Positions 46,723-57,218 of a stretch of 64,000 nt of DNA are shown here, in pieces (the first letter of the stretch is position 1; every line of letters begins with the position of its first letter). The notes below the pieces were generated by a model. That model saw only the letters and a program-made list of their open reading frames with translations. It made no database searches and had not been told where the DNA came from. This DNA is from Rhizobiales bacterium IMCC20636 (GTDB taxonomy: Bacteria > Pseudomonadota > Alphaproteobacteria > Rhizobiales > GCA-2746425): assembly GCA_016865015.1 (NCBI GenBank), contig CP018226.1:3875001-3939000 (forward strand). The letters are read 5' to 3'. Position numbers and translations under genes: made by a program.

Positions 46723-48259
46723 CTGCCCGCCCTTGGCCGTCATCGCCTCTGTCAAAGGTGCGTTGCGCCTGTCCGCCCTGAACCAGACGGCGCGGCAGGC
46801 CGGGCTGCATAAGGACCAGACCCTGACAGATGCACGGGCGATTGTGCCAAAACTGGACTGTCATGAAGCCGATGAAGCGGCAGATGCCGCCCTTTTGGCA
46901 GCTATTGCCGACTGGTGCGAGCGTTACACGCCGCTGCTGTCCATTGATACCATCAATGGTCTGCCCGGTCTGATGCTGGACATCACCGGCTGCGCGCATC
47001 TGTTCAAGGGCGAGGACGCGTTGCGTCTGGATTTGATCTCCAGACTGACTGCCCATGGTTTTGTCAGCAATATTGCAATTGCCGCAACACCGGGCGCGGC
47101 CTGGGGCATCGCCCGTTACGGCGATCTCGACGACAGCCGGATTGTCGCCACCAGAGCAGAGCGAGAGCATGTTGCGCCGCTGCCTCTTGAAGCCTTGCGG
47201 ATGGCACCGAAAACCGTTGAAGAGCTGAAACAGGTTGGTCTGAAAACCATTGGCTGCATTGTGGATTTGCCGCGCGGGCCACTCTCACTGCGGTTTGGCA
47301 GACCATTGCTGCGCAGGCTGGATCAGGCCCTTGGCCGGGAAGAGGAAACCATTTCACCGCGCATGGCCGTGGCAGATCTTGCATCTGAGCGCCAATTCGT
47401 TGATCCGATCTCATTGCAGGATGATATCAGCCGCAGCATTTTATCGCTTGCAGGCAATCTGAAACCCGTTCTGGAAAAGCGGGCCCTTGGGGCGCGGGTG
47501 CTGGTTTTAAAACTGTTCCGGGTGGACGGAGAGCGCCGCATGCTCAGTGTCGTCACGGCCAATCCGGAACGTGAACCGGCTCATATTGAACAATTGTTTC
47601 AGGACAGGCTTGCCAGTTTGCACAGCCCGCTGGATGCAGGCTTTGGATATGATCTGATCCGTCTGGAAATTGCCACATCGGAACCGATGCTGCATCAGCA
47701 GGCGGATTTCGTTTCCAAAGCACCGATTGCAGACAGTTACAACGCATTGATCAACCGGCTTGGTGCCCGCCTTGGCACAGACCGGGTTCAGCGTTTCGCC
47801 ATGAATGACAGCCATATTCCGGAACGCAGTTTTGGGGTGCTGCCATCTATTCGCACCTCCACAGCGCACTCGAATGCCAGTCGGACAGATATGTCCCAAA
47901 ACATGAGAACACAGGCTGCGCTTTCCCTTGCGGATGCTGAAGATGTGACGGAGCTGGATACGCAACTGACGCGGCCGATCCTGCTGCTGAACCGGCCTGA
48001 ACCTGTTGATGTGATGGCCGAAATACCCGAAGGTCTGCCGCAACGATTTCGCTGGCGCAAAGTGCTGTATGAGGTTGCGGCCAGTGAAGGGCCGGAGCGG
48101 ATTGCCTGCGAATGGTGGCGCGATGGCCGCCAGGCGCTGACACGGGACTATTTCAAGACAGAAGACCGGGCAGGTCGTCGGTTCTGGATGTTCCGCCTGG
48201 GATTGTATGATCGGGAATCCGGGCGTCCCCACTGGTATATGCACGGACTGTTCCCGTGA
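46571..48259 (+). CDS. imuB: ImuB, catalytically inactive Y-family polymerase homologue
   Basis: About 562-aa adaptor of the mutasome. RRQRFLSIAFPTLPTDRISRQ at the start and LMLDITGCAHLFKGED replace the polymerase active-site Asp/Glu set, as known for ImuB; SNIAIAATPGAAWGIARYG and FGRPLLRRLDQALGREEE follow. The frame is open further upstream to 46463; I prefer the ATG at 46571, with GAGGCTTTAGCC before it, which still overlaps imuA by 152 nt. Its stop overlaps the dnaE2 start by 4 nt. It should recruit DnaE2 to the sliding clamp. Confidence 0.9.
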   Translation: MSDMKTTPTQSHHRRQRFLSIAFPTLPTDRISRQIWGRSWRFQRSWDGQADCPPLAVIASVKGALRLSALNQTARQAGLHKDQTLTDARAIVPKLDCHEADEAADAALLAAIADWCERYTPLLSIDTINGLPGLMLDITGCAHLFKGEDALRLDLISRLTAHGFVSNIAIAATPGAAWGIARYGDLDDSRIVATRAEREHVAPLPLEALRMAPKTVEELKQVGLKTIGCIVDLPRGPLSLRFGRPLLRRLDQALGREEETISPRMAVADLASERQFVDPISLQDDISRSILSLAGNLKPVLEKRALGARVLVLKLFRVDGERRMLSVVTANPEREPAHIEQLFQDRLASLHSPLDAGFGYDLIRLEIATSEPMLHQQADFVSKAPIADSYNALINRLGARLGTDRVQRFAMNDSHIPERSFGVLPSIRTSTAHSNASRTDMSQNMRTQAALSLADAEDVTELDTQLTRPILLLNRPEPVDVMAEIPEGLPQRFRWRKVLYEVAASEGPERIACEWWRDGRQALTRDYFKTEDRAGRRFWMFRLGLYDRESGRPHWYMHGLFP

Positions 48260-51200
48260 CCCACCAACAATCTGCCCTGCTATATGTGGAACTGGCTGCT
48301 GCCAGCAATTTTTCGTTTCTGCGGGGGGCCTCTCATGGTGAGGAAATGGTTCTTCAGGCCAAAAAACTTGGCCTCACCGGTCTTGCCATTGCCGACCGGA
48401 ACTCCGTGGCCGGTGTGGTCCGCGCCCATATGGCCGCCAAAGAGGCAGAACTGCCTTTTGCACCGGGATGCCGGCTGGTGTTCACCGATGCAACGCCGGA
48501 CATTCTCGTCTGGCCGAAAAGCCGACAGGGCTGGAGCAATCTGTGTGAATTGCTGACACGGGGCAAACGGCGGGCACCGAAAGCTGCCTGTTATCTGCAG
48601 CTGGATGATCTTCTGGATTTGGGAGAGCAGATGATCATGGCCGCAGTTCTGCCCATACAATTTTCAGAGAAGACAGGCGCTTTTCTGCCAAAGCTGAAAG
48701 CCCGGTTTGGCGGCAATGTCTATCTTGCCCTGTCACGGAGTTACGGGGCCCATGATGGCAGACGGCTAAAACGTCTGTCGCGCATGGCCGACGCTTGCAA
48801 ATTGCCACTTCTGGCCATTGGTGATGTGCTTTACCACGCCCGGGACCGACGGCCTTTGCAGGATGTTTTGAGCTGCATTCGCGAAGGCAGAACACTGGCC
48901 ACTATCGGCAAGGCACTGGAGCCGAATGCCGAGCGGCATTTGAAATCCGGCGCTGAAATAACACAGCTTTTCAAGGGCTATGAACCAGCCATCCGCGCTT
49001 CTGTGACCATCTTCGAGCAATTGCAGTTTTCCCTTGATGAATTGCGCTATCAATATCCGGATGACCCGGTCTTTGAAGAGCTTGGCGGGCATTCGGTTCC
49101 CTCCCAGATGGCGCTGGAACAATTAACCGCACGCGGTGCGAAAGAGCGGTTTCCAGAAGGTGTGCCCGCCAAGGTTCAAGCCGCGATCCGCCATGAAATG
49201 GCTCTGATCAAAAAGCTGGATTATGCATCTTATTTTCTAACCGCTTACGACATTGTCCGCTTTGCCCGGAGCCAGGGCATCTTATGTCAGGGGCGTGGGT
49301 CTGCCGCCAATTCCAGCATCTGCTATTGCCTGCGCATCACCGAAGTTGACCCTGTAAAGGTGGATCTGCTGTTTGAGCGGTTCATCTCTGAAGAGCGCGA
49401 TGAGCCGCCGGATATTGATGTGGATTTCGAGCATGAGCGGCGCGAAGAAGTTATCCAGTATATTTACGCAAAATACGGGCGGGAAAAGGCCGGGCTTGCG
49501 GCCACCGTCATCACCTATCGCGCACGCTCGGCCATACGCGAAGTGGGCAAGGTGTTCGGCCTGTCGGAGGATGCCATCAGCGCGATTTCCGGCACACGAT
49601 GGGGCAGCGGATCAAGTGCCATCAGTGATGATGAAACCAAACGGTCCGGGCTTGATCCACAGGACAAGCATCTGAAACAACTGCTTGATCTGGCCAACCA
49701 GATCATTGGATTCCCGCGCCATCTGTCTCAGCATGTCGGAGGTTTTGTGATTACCCGTGACCGGCTGTCATCGCTCATTCCAATTGAAAATGCGGCCATG
49801 GATGACCGCACCATCGTCGAGTGGGACAAGGACGATCTGGAAAGTCTGGGCATGCTGAAAATCGATGTGCTGGCGTTGGGCATGCTGACCTGCATTCGCA
49901 AGGCGTTCGGGCTGCTCAGAACCCATTATGGTCGCGATGAAACTCTGGCGTCCCTGCCGCAGGAGGACAAAGCCACCTATGACATGATCTGCCGGGCCGA
50001 CACGCTGGGTGTGTTCCAGATTGAAAGCCGTGCGCAGATGTCGATGCTGCCACGGCTGCGGCCCAGAACCTATTATGACCTTGTCATCGAGGTTGCCATC
50101 GTCCGGCCCGGGCCGATTCAGGGGGATATGGTGCATCCCTATCTGCGGCGCCGTCAGGGCAAGGAAAAGGTCAGCTATCCCAAGGCCGAACTGGAACGGG
50201 TGCTGAAAAAAACCCTGGGCGTTCCGCTGTTTCAGGAACAGGCTATGAATATTGCCATTGTCGCGGCCCATTTCACCCCGTCCGAGGCTGATAAATTACG
50301 CCGCGCCATGGCCACGTTTCGCCGGGTCGGCACCATTGGCAATTTCGAAAGAAAGATGGTGGAGGGCATGGTCGCCAACGGGTATGAGCGTGAGTTTGCC
50401 GAATATTGCTTCAAGCAGATTGAAGGCTTCGGCAGTTATGGTTTTCCGGAAAGCCATGCGGCCAGTTTTGCCCTGCTGGTCTATGCGTCCTGCTGGCTGA
50501 AATGCTATTATCCGGACGTCTTCTGCGCCGCCATTCTAAACTCGCAACCGATGGGGTTTTACGCCCCGGCCCAGCTTGTGCGCGATGCCAGAGAACATGG
50601 CGTGGAACTGCGCCCGCCTGACATCAATCATTCGCATTGGGACACAAGTCTGGAAGCCGATGCAACCCCACAGAAAATTGCACCACAACACCGCGAGATG
50701 AAGGATGTGATGCACAACAGCCATGCTGTCCGTCTGGGTCTCAACCGGGTCAAAGGCCTGCACAGGGAGCATGCAGAGCAACTGGTTGCCCATCGCGGGC
50801 GCGGCTATGACAGCATGCGCGATCTCTGGCTGCGCTCGGGCCTTGCAAAATCCACTCTGGAACGTCTGGCAGAGGCAGATTGTCTGCGCTCTCTGGGTCT
50901 GGACCGCCGCACCGCCCTGTGGGCGGCCAAGGCGCTGGACCCGCTGACCAGCGAAGAGCGTCTGCCGCTGTTTGCAATCGGCACGGATACGGATCGCCGC
51001 AATGAGCCGGATGTGATGCTGCCAACCATGCCTTTGGGCGAGCACGTGATCCATGATTACCGCACGCTGTCCCTGTCGTTGAAAGCCCATCCTGTGTCTT
51101 TCGTCAGGCAGGCATTGGGGCAAATGCGTTACCGTCAGACAGTGGCTCTCAACACGGCCCGGTCAAACGCCTTTATCCGTGTTGCCGGGCTTGTCCTCGT

Positions 51201-51618
51201 GCGCCAGAGGCCCGGCACGGCCAAGGGTGTGATCTTTGAAACCATCGAAGATGAAACCGGAGTTGCCAATATCATTGTCTGGCCAAAAACCTTTGAAAAA
51301 TACCGCGCAGTTGTTCTGGGCGCGCGGTTTGTCGGCATTCACGGCAAGGTTCAGACCGCTGATGGTGTCACGCATATCATCGCCAACCATCTTGAAGATC
51401 TGACCCATCTCCTGTCAGCCATATCTGATGCAACGGATCATCTGGAGCCACTGGCCAATGCAGACGAGGTTAAAAACCCGCAACAGGATATCAGAGACAA
51501 GCGCGCCCGGCCCGAACGAATTCAACAGTTTGAAAGGGACATCGAGACATTACGGCGCAAGAACCTGTCACAATCACGTGCTGACAGGGTTTTGCCAAAG
51601 GGGCGGAATTTTCACTGA
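48256..51618 (+). CDS. dnaE2: Error-prone DNA polymerase DnaE2 (ImuC)
   Basis: 1120-aa C-family polymerase. The PHP domain opens YVELAAASNFSFLRGASHGEE and AIADRNSVAGVVRAH; the polymerase core has CQGRGSAANSSICYCLRIT and DEPPDIDVDFEHERREEVIQ, holding the catalytic aspartates; FGSYGFPESHAASFALLVY and the OB-fold TAKGVIFETIEDETGVANIIVW come later (all quoted in part). Length matches DnaE2 rather than DnaE1. Starts at a GTG overlapping the imuB stop. Performs SOS mutagenic synthesis with ImuA and ImuB. Confidence 0.96.
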   Translation: MTHQQSALLYVELAAASNFSFLRGASHGEEMVLQAKKLGLTGLAIADRNSVAGVVRAHMAAKEAELPFAPGCRLVFTDATPDILVWPKSRQGWSNLCELLTRGKRRAPKAACYLQLDDLLDLGEQMIMAAVLPIQFSEKTGAFLPKLKARFGGNVYLALSRSYGAHDGRRLKRLSRMADACKLPLLAIGDVLYHARDRRPLQDVLSCIREGRTLATIGKALEPNAERHLKSGAEITQLFKGYEPAIRASVTIFEQLQFSLDELRYQYPDDPVFEELGGHSVPSQMALEQLTARGAKERFPEGVPAKVQAAIRHEMALIKKLDYASYFLTAYDIVRFARSQGILCQGRGSAANSSICYCLRITEVDPVKVDLLFERFISEERDEPPDIDVDFEHERREEVIQYIYAKYGREKAGLAATVITYRARSAIREVGKVFGLSEDAISAISGTRWGSGSSAISDDETKRSGLDPQDKHLKQLLDLANQIIGFPRHLSQHVGGFVITRDRLSSLIPIENAAMDDRTIVEWDKDDLESLGMLKIDVLALGMLTCIRKAFGLLRTHYGRDETLASLPQEDKATYDMICRADTLGVFQIESRAQMSMLPRLRPRTYYDLVIEVAIVRPGPIQGDMVHPYLRRRQGKEKVSYPKAELERVLKKTLGVPLFQEQAMNIAIVAAHFTPSEADKLRRAMATFRRVGTIGNFERKMVEGMVANGYEREFAEYCFKQIEGFGSYGFPESHAASFALLVYASCWLKCYYPDVFCAAILNSQPMGFYAPAQLVRDAREHGVELRPPDINHSHWDTSLEADATPQKIAPQHREMKDVMHNSHAVRLGLNRVKGLHREHAEQLVAHRGRGYDSMRDLWLRSGLAKSTLERLAEADCLRSLGLDRRTALWAAKALDPLTSEERLPLFAIGTDTDRRNEPDVMLPTMPLGEHVIHDYRTLSLSLKAHPVSFVRQALGQMRYRQTVALNTARSNAFIRVAGLVLVRQRPGTAKGVIFETIEDETGVANIIVWPKTFEKYRAVVLGARFVGIHGKVQTADGVTHIIANHLEDLTHLLSAISDATDHLEPLANADEVKNPQQDIRDKRARPERIQQFERDIETLRRKNLSQSRADRVLPKGRNFH

Positions 51619-51630
51619 AAACGATATGTA

Positions 51631-52278
51631 TCAGGCACTTTGAATACGAATATCCGGCGTACGGCTTTTGGCATAAACCAGCCGTCCATTTGGCAGATCA
51701 TTCTCGTCAACCTTGCTGTCAATCTCCGCCTCCGACAGACCCAGATTCACCCAACGCTCTCGCAAACGCCGCTCCAACTCGGCCTCGTCCACCTCGACCA
51801 TCAATGTCTGATCGAACAGCGCTGACAATTGCTGCCAGGGGGCTTCATCGAGCAGCAGATAATTGCCCTCAACCACAATCATGCGCGTTGCCTGTTCAAT
51901 GAGGGCAGCGCCTGCCCGGGCAATCTCGATTGACCGGTCGAACATCGGCACCGCAATGGACGGTTCGCTGTTTGCCCGGAGCCGTTCCAGCATGGCGGCC
52001 AGACCACCCACATCAAATGTATGCGGCGCACCCTTTTGCGCCTGCCAGCCTCTTGGCGTCAGCACACGGTCATCATAATGATAGCCATCCATTGGCAGCA
52101 AGGCTGCCCGCCCAGCGCCCGCTTCATTCAGCTGATCCACAACCCACTCTGCCAGAGTTGACTTGCCGGACGCCGGGGCACCTGCGATGGCAATAAGATG
52201 CCGATCACCAGGCGCACTGGCATCACAGATTTTTGCTAGCTGCGCCAGAAGCTCTTGTTGATCCAGAGATTGAGACAT
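51631..52278 (-). CDS. P-loop nucleoside/carbohydrate kinase family protein (uridine kinase-like)
   Basis: 215-aa kinase with Walker A GAPASGKSTLAEW and a partner motif LLPMDGYHYDDRVLTPRGW, typical of the PRK/uridine kinase group (YggC/PanK-like). VVEGNYLLLDEAPWQQLSAL is the Walker B-like strand, and RLRERWVNLG the lid. Such proteins phosphorylate a nucleoside, pantothenate or sugar; which one is not decidable. ATG at 52278 with GGAGCCGGT before it; an ATG 15 nt upstream is also in frame. Convergent with dnaE2 (12-nt gap). Confidence 0.82.
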   Translation of the reverse strand: MSQSLDQQELLAQLAKICDASAPGDRHLIAIAGAPASGKSTLAEWVVDQLNEAGAGRAALLPMDGYHYDDRVLTPRGWQAQKGAPHTFDVGGLAAMLERLRANSEPSIAVPMFDRSIEIARAGAALIEQATRMIVVEGNYLLLDEAPWQQLSALFDQTLMVEVDEAELERRLRERWVNLGLSEAEIDSKVDENDLPNGRLVYAKSRTPDIRIQSA

Positions 52279-52318
52279 ACCGGCTCCATTCACTCCCTAA
52301 TTTTGGGATCAGACCTAC

Positions 52319-53260
52319 TCAGTAACCGCGCGTCACATCCACCAGATGGTCCAGTTCCCTGCCCTCCTGATGCGCACGCACCTGTCTGGAAATCAGATGT
52401 GACAGGGCTTTTGGATTGCTGACCGCTGCAACGTGAGGCGTGATGATGAGGTTTTCCAGGTTCCAAAGCGGGCTGTCCTGTGGCAGCGGTTCCACTTCAA
52501 AGACATCCAGACTTGCTGCTTTCAGCAGATCATTCTGCAAAGCGGCAACAATATCGCTCTCGACATGAATGCGACCGCGCCCGGCATTGATGAAAACCGG
52601 CCCGCCCAGTGCGCCATCCCGGCGCAGTTTTTCAAACACTGCTGTGCCAATCAGACCTTCAGTGTCCGGTGTCAAAGGCAACAGGCACACCAGAATATCG
52701 GTCTCGGATAAAAACGCATCCAGCCCGTCGGTGCCATGAAAGCAAGCCACATTGTTCAGTTGCTTGGGCGTTCGGCTCCAGCCGCGTAAACCGAAGCCAA
52801 GCTGATGTAGCAAGTTTGCTGAAGCGCGTCCCAATTCACCTAACCCCATCAAGCCAATTTGCACTTCGCTGGCCAGCGGCTGCTTCAGATTATGCCATTT
52901 CCTCGCGCGTTGTTGCTGGACATATTGCAGATGCTGACGATGATGCAACAACACCTGCGCCACGATCCACTCGGTCATGCGCGCGGTCAGATCAGGGTCG
53001 ACCACACGGCCGATCGGCACAGCAGGCAATGTGTCTCCACCCAGCAGATGATCCACGCCCGCACCCAGGGAAAACAGAGCCTTCAAATTGGGAAAGGCGT
53101 CCAGCGCCCCGCTTTGGGGCGCCCAGACCAGCGCATATTCAACAGCATCAGGGTCTATGACATCAGGATAGGCTTCGATGAGTTGGTCCGGCATTGCAGA
53201 TCTCAGGGCATCCACCCAGGGCGCTGAATTCCAACCATCGACCAATACAAGAATGCTCAT
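52319..53260 (-). CDS. Glyoxylate/hydroxypyruvate reductase A (GhrA-like)
   Basis: 313-aa D-2-hydroxyacid dehydrogenase. IGLMGLGELGRASANLLHQLG binds NAD(P)H (quoted in part), LFSLGAGVDHLL and INAGRGRIH are substrate/cofactor motifs with the catalytic Arg, DVFEVEPLPQDSPLW carries the catalytic Glu, and ITPHVAAVSNP the catalytic His. This matches GhrA, which reduces glyoxylate and hydroxypyruvate. Lies 9 nt before the yejF-like stop on the same strand, probably the last gene of the transporter operon. Confidence 0.88.
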   Translation of the reverse strand: MSILVLVDGWNSAPWVDALRSAMPDQLIEAYPDVIDPDAVEYALVWAPQSGALDAFPNLKALFSLGAGVDHLLGGDTLPAVPIGRVVDPDLTARMTEWIVAQVLLHHRQHLQYVQQQRARKWHNLKQPLASEVQIGLMGLGELGRASANLLHQLGFGLRGWSRTPKQLNNVACFHGTDGLDAFLSETDILVCLLPLTPDTEGLIGTAVFEKLRRDGALGGPVFINAGRGRIHVESDIVAALQNDLLKAASLDVFEVEPLPQDSPLWNLENLIITPHVAAVSNPKALSHLISRQVRAHQEGRELDHLVDVTRGY

Positions 53261-53269
53261 ATCAGCCTG

Positions 53270-54913
53270 TTACACCGCGACCTGATCGGAGCCAACGGCC
53301 TCCAGATCAAAGGCGGCGGCCATCAATGCCTTGGTATATTCATGCTCGGGTGCATCGAAAATCTTCGCTGATGGCCCCTGCTCCACCACTTTGCCAAGCC
53401 GCATGACAATGACCTCATTGGCCAGTGCCCGGACAACTTTCAAATCGTGGCTGATGAACAGATATGCCAGATTGCGGCGCTTTTGAACCGCCCGCAGCAA
53501 ATCCACGACCTGCGCCTGCACGCTCATATCCAAAGCCGATGTCGGTTCATCCAACATCAGAAATTTGGGTTCCAGAACCAGAGCACGGGCAATCGCAAAA
53601 CGCTGACGCTGGCCACCGGAAAACTCATGCGGATAGCGATTGCGCATCTCCGGGTCCAACCCAACCTCCTGCAACACATCAGAGACGCGCTGCGCACGCT
53701 CTTCCCTGGTCAGTTTGGGGAAATGAATGGTCAGGCCTTCTTCGATAATCGCCGCGATTGACATGCGCGGACTGAGAGAGCCGAATGGATCCTGGAAGAC
53801 GATCTGCATATCTTTGCGCAACGGGCGCAATTCCTTGGACGATTTACCCTGAAGATCGTTACCGAGCAGATTGATATCACCCTTCGACGAAATCAGCCGC
53901 ATCAAAGCCAGACCAAGTGTTGTCTTGCCTGATCCACTTTCGCCAACGATGCCAAGTGTCTGGCCTTCGCGCACGGTGACGTCGATGCCATCAACGGCCT
54001 TGATGTTATCGACCGTCTTGCGCATGAAACCGCGTTTGATCGGAAACCAGACCTTGATGTCCTGACCGGTCATGACGGGCGGCGCGTTGACATCCAGTTC
54101 CGGCGGGTCACCTTTTGGCTCGGCAGATAACAGATGTTGAGTATAGCTGTGTTGCGGATTTGTGAAAATCTCTTCTGTCGGCCCATGCTCCACAATCTCG
54201 CCATCGGTCATGACACAGACACGGTCGGCAATCTTGCGCACAATGCCCAGATCATGGGTGATGAACAGCATGCCCATGCCCATGCGGGTTTTCAGATCTG
54301 CCAACAATTCCAGTATTTGCGCCTGAACCGTTACATCCAGCGCGGTGGTCGGCTCATCAGCGATCAGCAGCTTTGGACTGTTGGCCAGAGCCATGGCGAT
54401 CATCACACGCTGGCGCTGCCCACCGGACAATTGGTGCGGATAGGAATCCAGCCGTTTTTCCGGGTCGCGAATGCCAACCTGGTTGAGCAGTTCAACAACC
54501 CGCTGACGGACTTTGGTGTCCGATGCGCCCTGATGCAATTTCAGGGTTTCGCCAATCTGGCGCTCAACCGAATGGAGCGGATTGAGCGAGGTCATGGGTT
54601 CCTGAAAAATCATGGAAATGTTGTTGCCGCGCACATGCTGCAGATCTTTTTCCTTTGTCTGCATCAGGTCTTCGCCATCAAACAGAATGCTGCCTGCCGG
54701 ATGTGAGGCCGGGGGATAGGGCAGCAATTTCAACACGGACAATGCGGTAACGGATTTTCCGGAGCCGGACTCCCCGACCAGCGCAAGGGTTTCCCCCTGA
54801 TTGATGTGAAACGACACGCCACGCACCGCATGTGTGACTTTGCCGTCAGCGGTGAAATCCACATGCAGATTGTCGACTGTCAGGAGAGGCCCTGTTGCCA
54901 TATCTTCAGCCAT
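53270..54913 (-). CDS. yejF: Peptide ABC transporter ATP-binding protein with two domains (YejF-like)
   Basis: 547-aa fused ATPase of the oligopeptide class. First domain: [18 protein letters not shown], signature [15 protein letters not shown], Walker [13 protein letters not shown]. Second: [36 protein letters not shown] (in part), [15 protein letters not shown]. Both sites look complete. Start overlaps the yejE-like stop by one base. In YejABEF systems the ATPase powers uptake of peptides such as microcin C; the natural ligand here is unknown. Confidence 0.92.
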   Translation of the reverse strand: MAEDMATGPLLTVDNLHVDFTADGKVTHAVRGVSFHINQGETLALVGESGSGKSVTALSVLKLLPYPPASHPAGSILFDGEDLMQTKEKDLQHVRGNNISMIFQEPMTSLNPLHSVERQIGETLKLHQGASDTKVRQRVVELLNQVGIRDPEKRLDSYPHQLSGGQRQRVMIAMALANSPKLLIADEPTTALDVTVQAQILELLADLKTRMGMGMLFITHDLGIVRKIADRVCVMTDGEIVEHGPTEEIFTNPQHSYTQHLLSAEPKGDPPELDVNAPPVMTGQDIKVWFPIKRGFMRKTVDNIKAVDGIDVTVREGQTLGIVGESGSGKTTLGLALMRLISSKGDINLLGNDLQGKSSKELRPLRKDMQIVFQDPFGSLSPRMSIAAIIEEGLTIHFPKLTREERAQRVSDVLQEVGLDPEMRNRYPHEFSGGQRQRFAIARALVLEPKFLMLDEPTSALDMSVQAQVVDLLRAVQKRRNLAYLFISHDLKVVRALANEVIVMRLGKVVEQGPSAKIFDAPEHEYTKALMAAAFDLEAVGSDQVAV

Positions 54914-56067
54914 CAGGAAAATGTCTTTCGTGGATCAAATGCATCGCGGACGGCCTCGCCGACAAAAATCAACAGGCTGAGCATCAGCGAGATGACAAAA
55001 AAGCCAGTCAGAGCCAGCCATGGGGCCTGAAGATTATTCTTGCCCTGTGCCAGCAATTCACCAAGCGACGGCGATCCGGGTGGCAGCCCAAATCCGAGAA
55101 AGTCGAGTGACGTCAGGGTCGTGATCGAGCCATTGAGGATAAAGGGCATGAAGGTCAGCGTCGCGACCATCGCGTTAGGCAGCAAATGCCGCCACATGAT
55201 GGTCATGTTGCCCACGCCCAGCGCTCGAGCTGCGTTTACATATTCAAAGTTCCGGGCGCGCAGAAATTCGGCGCGCACCACAGCCACCAGACTGACCCAG
55301 GAAAACAGCAGCAAAATACCGAGCAATATCCAGAAGTTCGGCGTGATGATGGCCGCAAGAATCAGCAACAGATAAAGCGTTGGAACCGAGGTCCAGATTT
55401 CTATGAAACGCTGAAACAGAAGATCCGTCCAGCCACCGAAATAGCCTTGCATCGCCCCGGCAGCAATGCCGATGATGGACGAGAAAATTGTCAAGGTCAG
55501 ACCAAACAAAACCGATATGCGGAACCCATAAATCAGCCGAGCCATAACATCACGGGCCTGATCATCGGTGCCGAACCAGTTCCAGTTGCCGATCGAGCAA
55601 TTGGGATCATCAACCCCGCCCGGATAACGCTGACAGCGCTCTTCCTTGTCCAGCATCCATGATGGAGCGGATGGTGCGGGCGTTGGAATTTCATTGTTGA
55701 CGGTGCGGTAGGAATAGCGGATCGGTGGCCAGAGAATCCAGCCATTTGCCTCGATTTCCTCAAGCACAAAGGGATCACGGTAATCTGTCACTGGAAGAAA
55801 GCCGCCAAATTTATCTTCAGGATAATCGACAAAGACCGGCGTCAGCAGCTCGCCCTGATAGGAGATCAGCAGGGGTTTGTCATTGGCGATGAATTCGGCA
55901 AACAAAGTGACGAAAAACAGCACCAGAAAAATCTGCAGGCTCCAGAAGCCACGGCCATTGCCTTTGAAATTCTGCCAGCGCCTTTGATTGATCGGCGAAA
56001 ACCGGCTTTGTTTCTTTGGTGCTTCCGCAGTGCCTGAAGTCTGTGCTGGTGCGAGCTGAGTATCCAT
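54913..56067 (-). CDS. yejE: Peptide ABC transporter permease (YejE-like)
   Basis: 384-aa DppC-type permease with a long polar N-terminus (MDTQLAPAQTSGTAEAPKK), one early helix, then a periplasmic loop typical of YejE (YPEDKFGGFLPVTDYRDPFV, PPIRYSYRTVNNEIPTPAPS) and the core DDQARDVMARLIYGFRISVL. AARALGVGNMTIMWRHLLPNA is the coupling EAA loop. GGAGGTGTAGGATC precedes the ATG at 56067; the frame is open 42 nt further. Confidence 0.92.
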   Translation of the reverse strand: MDTQLAPAQTSGTAEAPKKQSRFSPINQRRWQNFKGNGRGFWSLQIFLVLFFVTLFAEFIANDKPLLISYQGELLTPVFVDYPEDKFGGFLPVTDYRDPFVLEEIEANGWILWPPIRYSYRTVNNEIPTPAPSAPSWMLDKEERCQRYPGGVDDPNCSIGNWNWFGTDDQARDVMARLIYGFRISVLFGLTLTIFSSIIGIAAGAMQGYFGGWTDLLFQRFIEIWTSVPTLYLLLILAAIITPNFWILLGILLLFSWVSLVAVVRAEFLRARNFEYVNAARALGVGNMTIMWRHLLPNAMVATLTFMPFILNGSITTLTSLDFLGFGLPPGSPSLGELLAQGKNNLQAPWLALTGFFVISLMLSLLIFVGEAVRDAFDPRKTFS

Positions 56068-56071
56068 GATC

Positions 56072-57190
56072 CTACACCTCCCGCGATTCAAAATCGATAC
56101 GCGGATCAATCCACGTATAGGTCAGGTCCGATATCAAACCAACCAGAAGGCCCATGATTGAAAAGATGTAGAGTGTTGCGAAGACCACCGCATAATCCCT
56201 GTTGAGGACAGATTCAAAGCTCAACAACCCCAGCCCATCCAAGGAGAAAATGGTTTCAATCAGCAAGGAACCGGAGAAGAAGGCTCCGATGAAGGCGCCC
56301 GGAAAGCCAGCAATGACAATCAGCATCGCGTTCCGGAATACGTGACCATACAGAACCTGACGATTGGACACGCCCTTTGCCTTGGCTGTGACCACATATT
56401 GCTTGCGAATTTCATCGAGAAAAGAATTCTTTGTGAGCAATGTGGATGTCGCGAAAGCAGCCAATGCCATGGCGGTCAGTGGCAGAACCAGATGCCAGAA
56501 ATAATCCAGAATCTTTTCGAACAGATTCAATTGGTCAAAATTCTCAGAGGTCAGGCCACGCAGAGGGAAAATGTCCCAGAAGCTGCCACCGGCAAACAGA
56601 ACAATCAGCAAGATTGCGATCAAGAACCCTGGCACAGCGTAGCCGACAATGATGATCGAAGAGGTCCAGACATCGAAGCGGCTTCCGTCACGCACTGCTT
56701 TGGAAATGCCGAGCGGGATCGATATGCCGTAGGAGATCAGTGTCATCCAGAGGCCAAGTGAAATCGAGACCGGCATTTTTTCTATGATGAGATCAATGAC
56801 GCTGACATCACGGAAATAGCTGTTGCCGAAATCAAACCGCACATAGTTCCAGAGCATGGAGAAGAAGCGCTCAACTGGCGGCTTGTCAAAGCCGAAGTCC
56901 TTTTCCAGCTGACGGATAAATTCAGGATCAAGACCCTGAGCCCCGCGATAGCGCGAATTGATTGGATCGGCCTGACCGGATTTCTCCAGATTGTTTTCAC
57001 CAACCGAACCAAAATCGCCGCCAGAGCCGCTGATGCGCTCTGTGGCTGAAATGGAATTGCCAGACAGTTTAGCAATCACCTGCTCCACCGGCCCGCCGGG
57101 CGCGAACTGGATAATGACAAATGTAATCGCCATGATCCCGAACAGGGTTGGGATCATCAGCAACAGGCGTTTCAGAATGTAAGCGGCCAT
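56072..57190 (-). CDS. yejB: Peptide ABC transporter permease (YejB-like)
   Basis: 372-aa DppB-type permease. MAAYILKRLLLMIPTLFGIM is the first helix, FVIIQFAPGGPVEQVIAKL follows, and the long insertion between helices 1 and 2 with QLEKDFGFDKPPVERFFSML is typical of YejB. The EAA loop is VVTAKAKGVSNRQVLYGHVF. It is followed by the yejE-like gene after a 4-nt gap and preceded by two binding-protein genes. Confidence 0.93.
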   Translation of the reverse strand: MAAYILKRLLLMIPTLFGIMAITFVIIQFAPGGPVEQVIAKLSGNSISATERISGSGGDFGSVGENNLEKSGQADPINSRYRGAQGLDPEFIRQLEKDFGFDKPPVERFFSMLWNYVRFDFGNSYFRDVSVIDLIIEKMPVSISLGLWMTLISYGISIPLGISKAVRDGSRFDVWTSSIIIVGYAVPGFLIAILLIVLFAGGSFWDIFPLRGLTSENFDQLNLFEKILDYFWHLVLPLTAMALAAFATSTLLTKNSFLDEIRKQYVVTAKAKGVSNRQVLYGHVFRNAMLIVIAGFPGAFIGAFFSGSLLIETIFSLDGLGLLSFESVLNRDYAVVFATLYIFSIMGLLVGLISDLTYTWIDPRIDFESREV

Positions 57191-57218
57191 AATTCTATCG
57201 ACTCAAACTGTTTTCGGG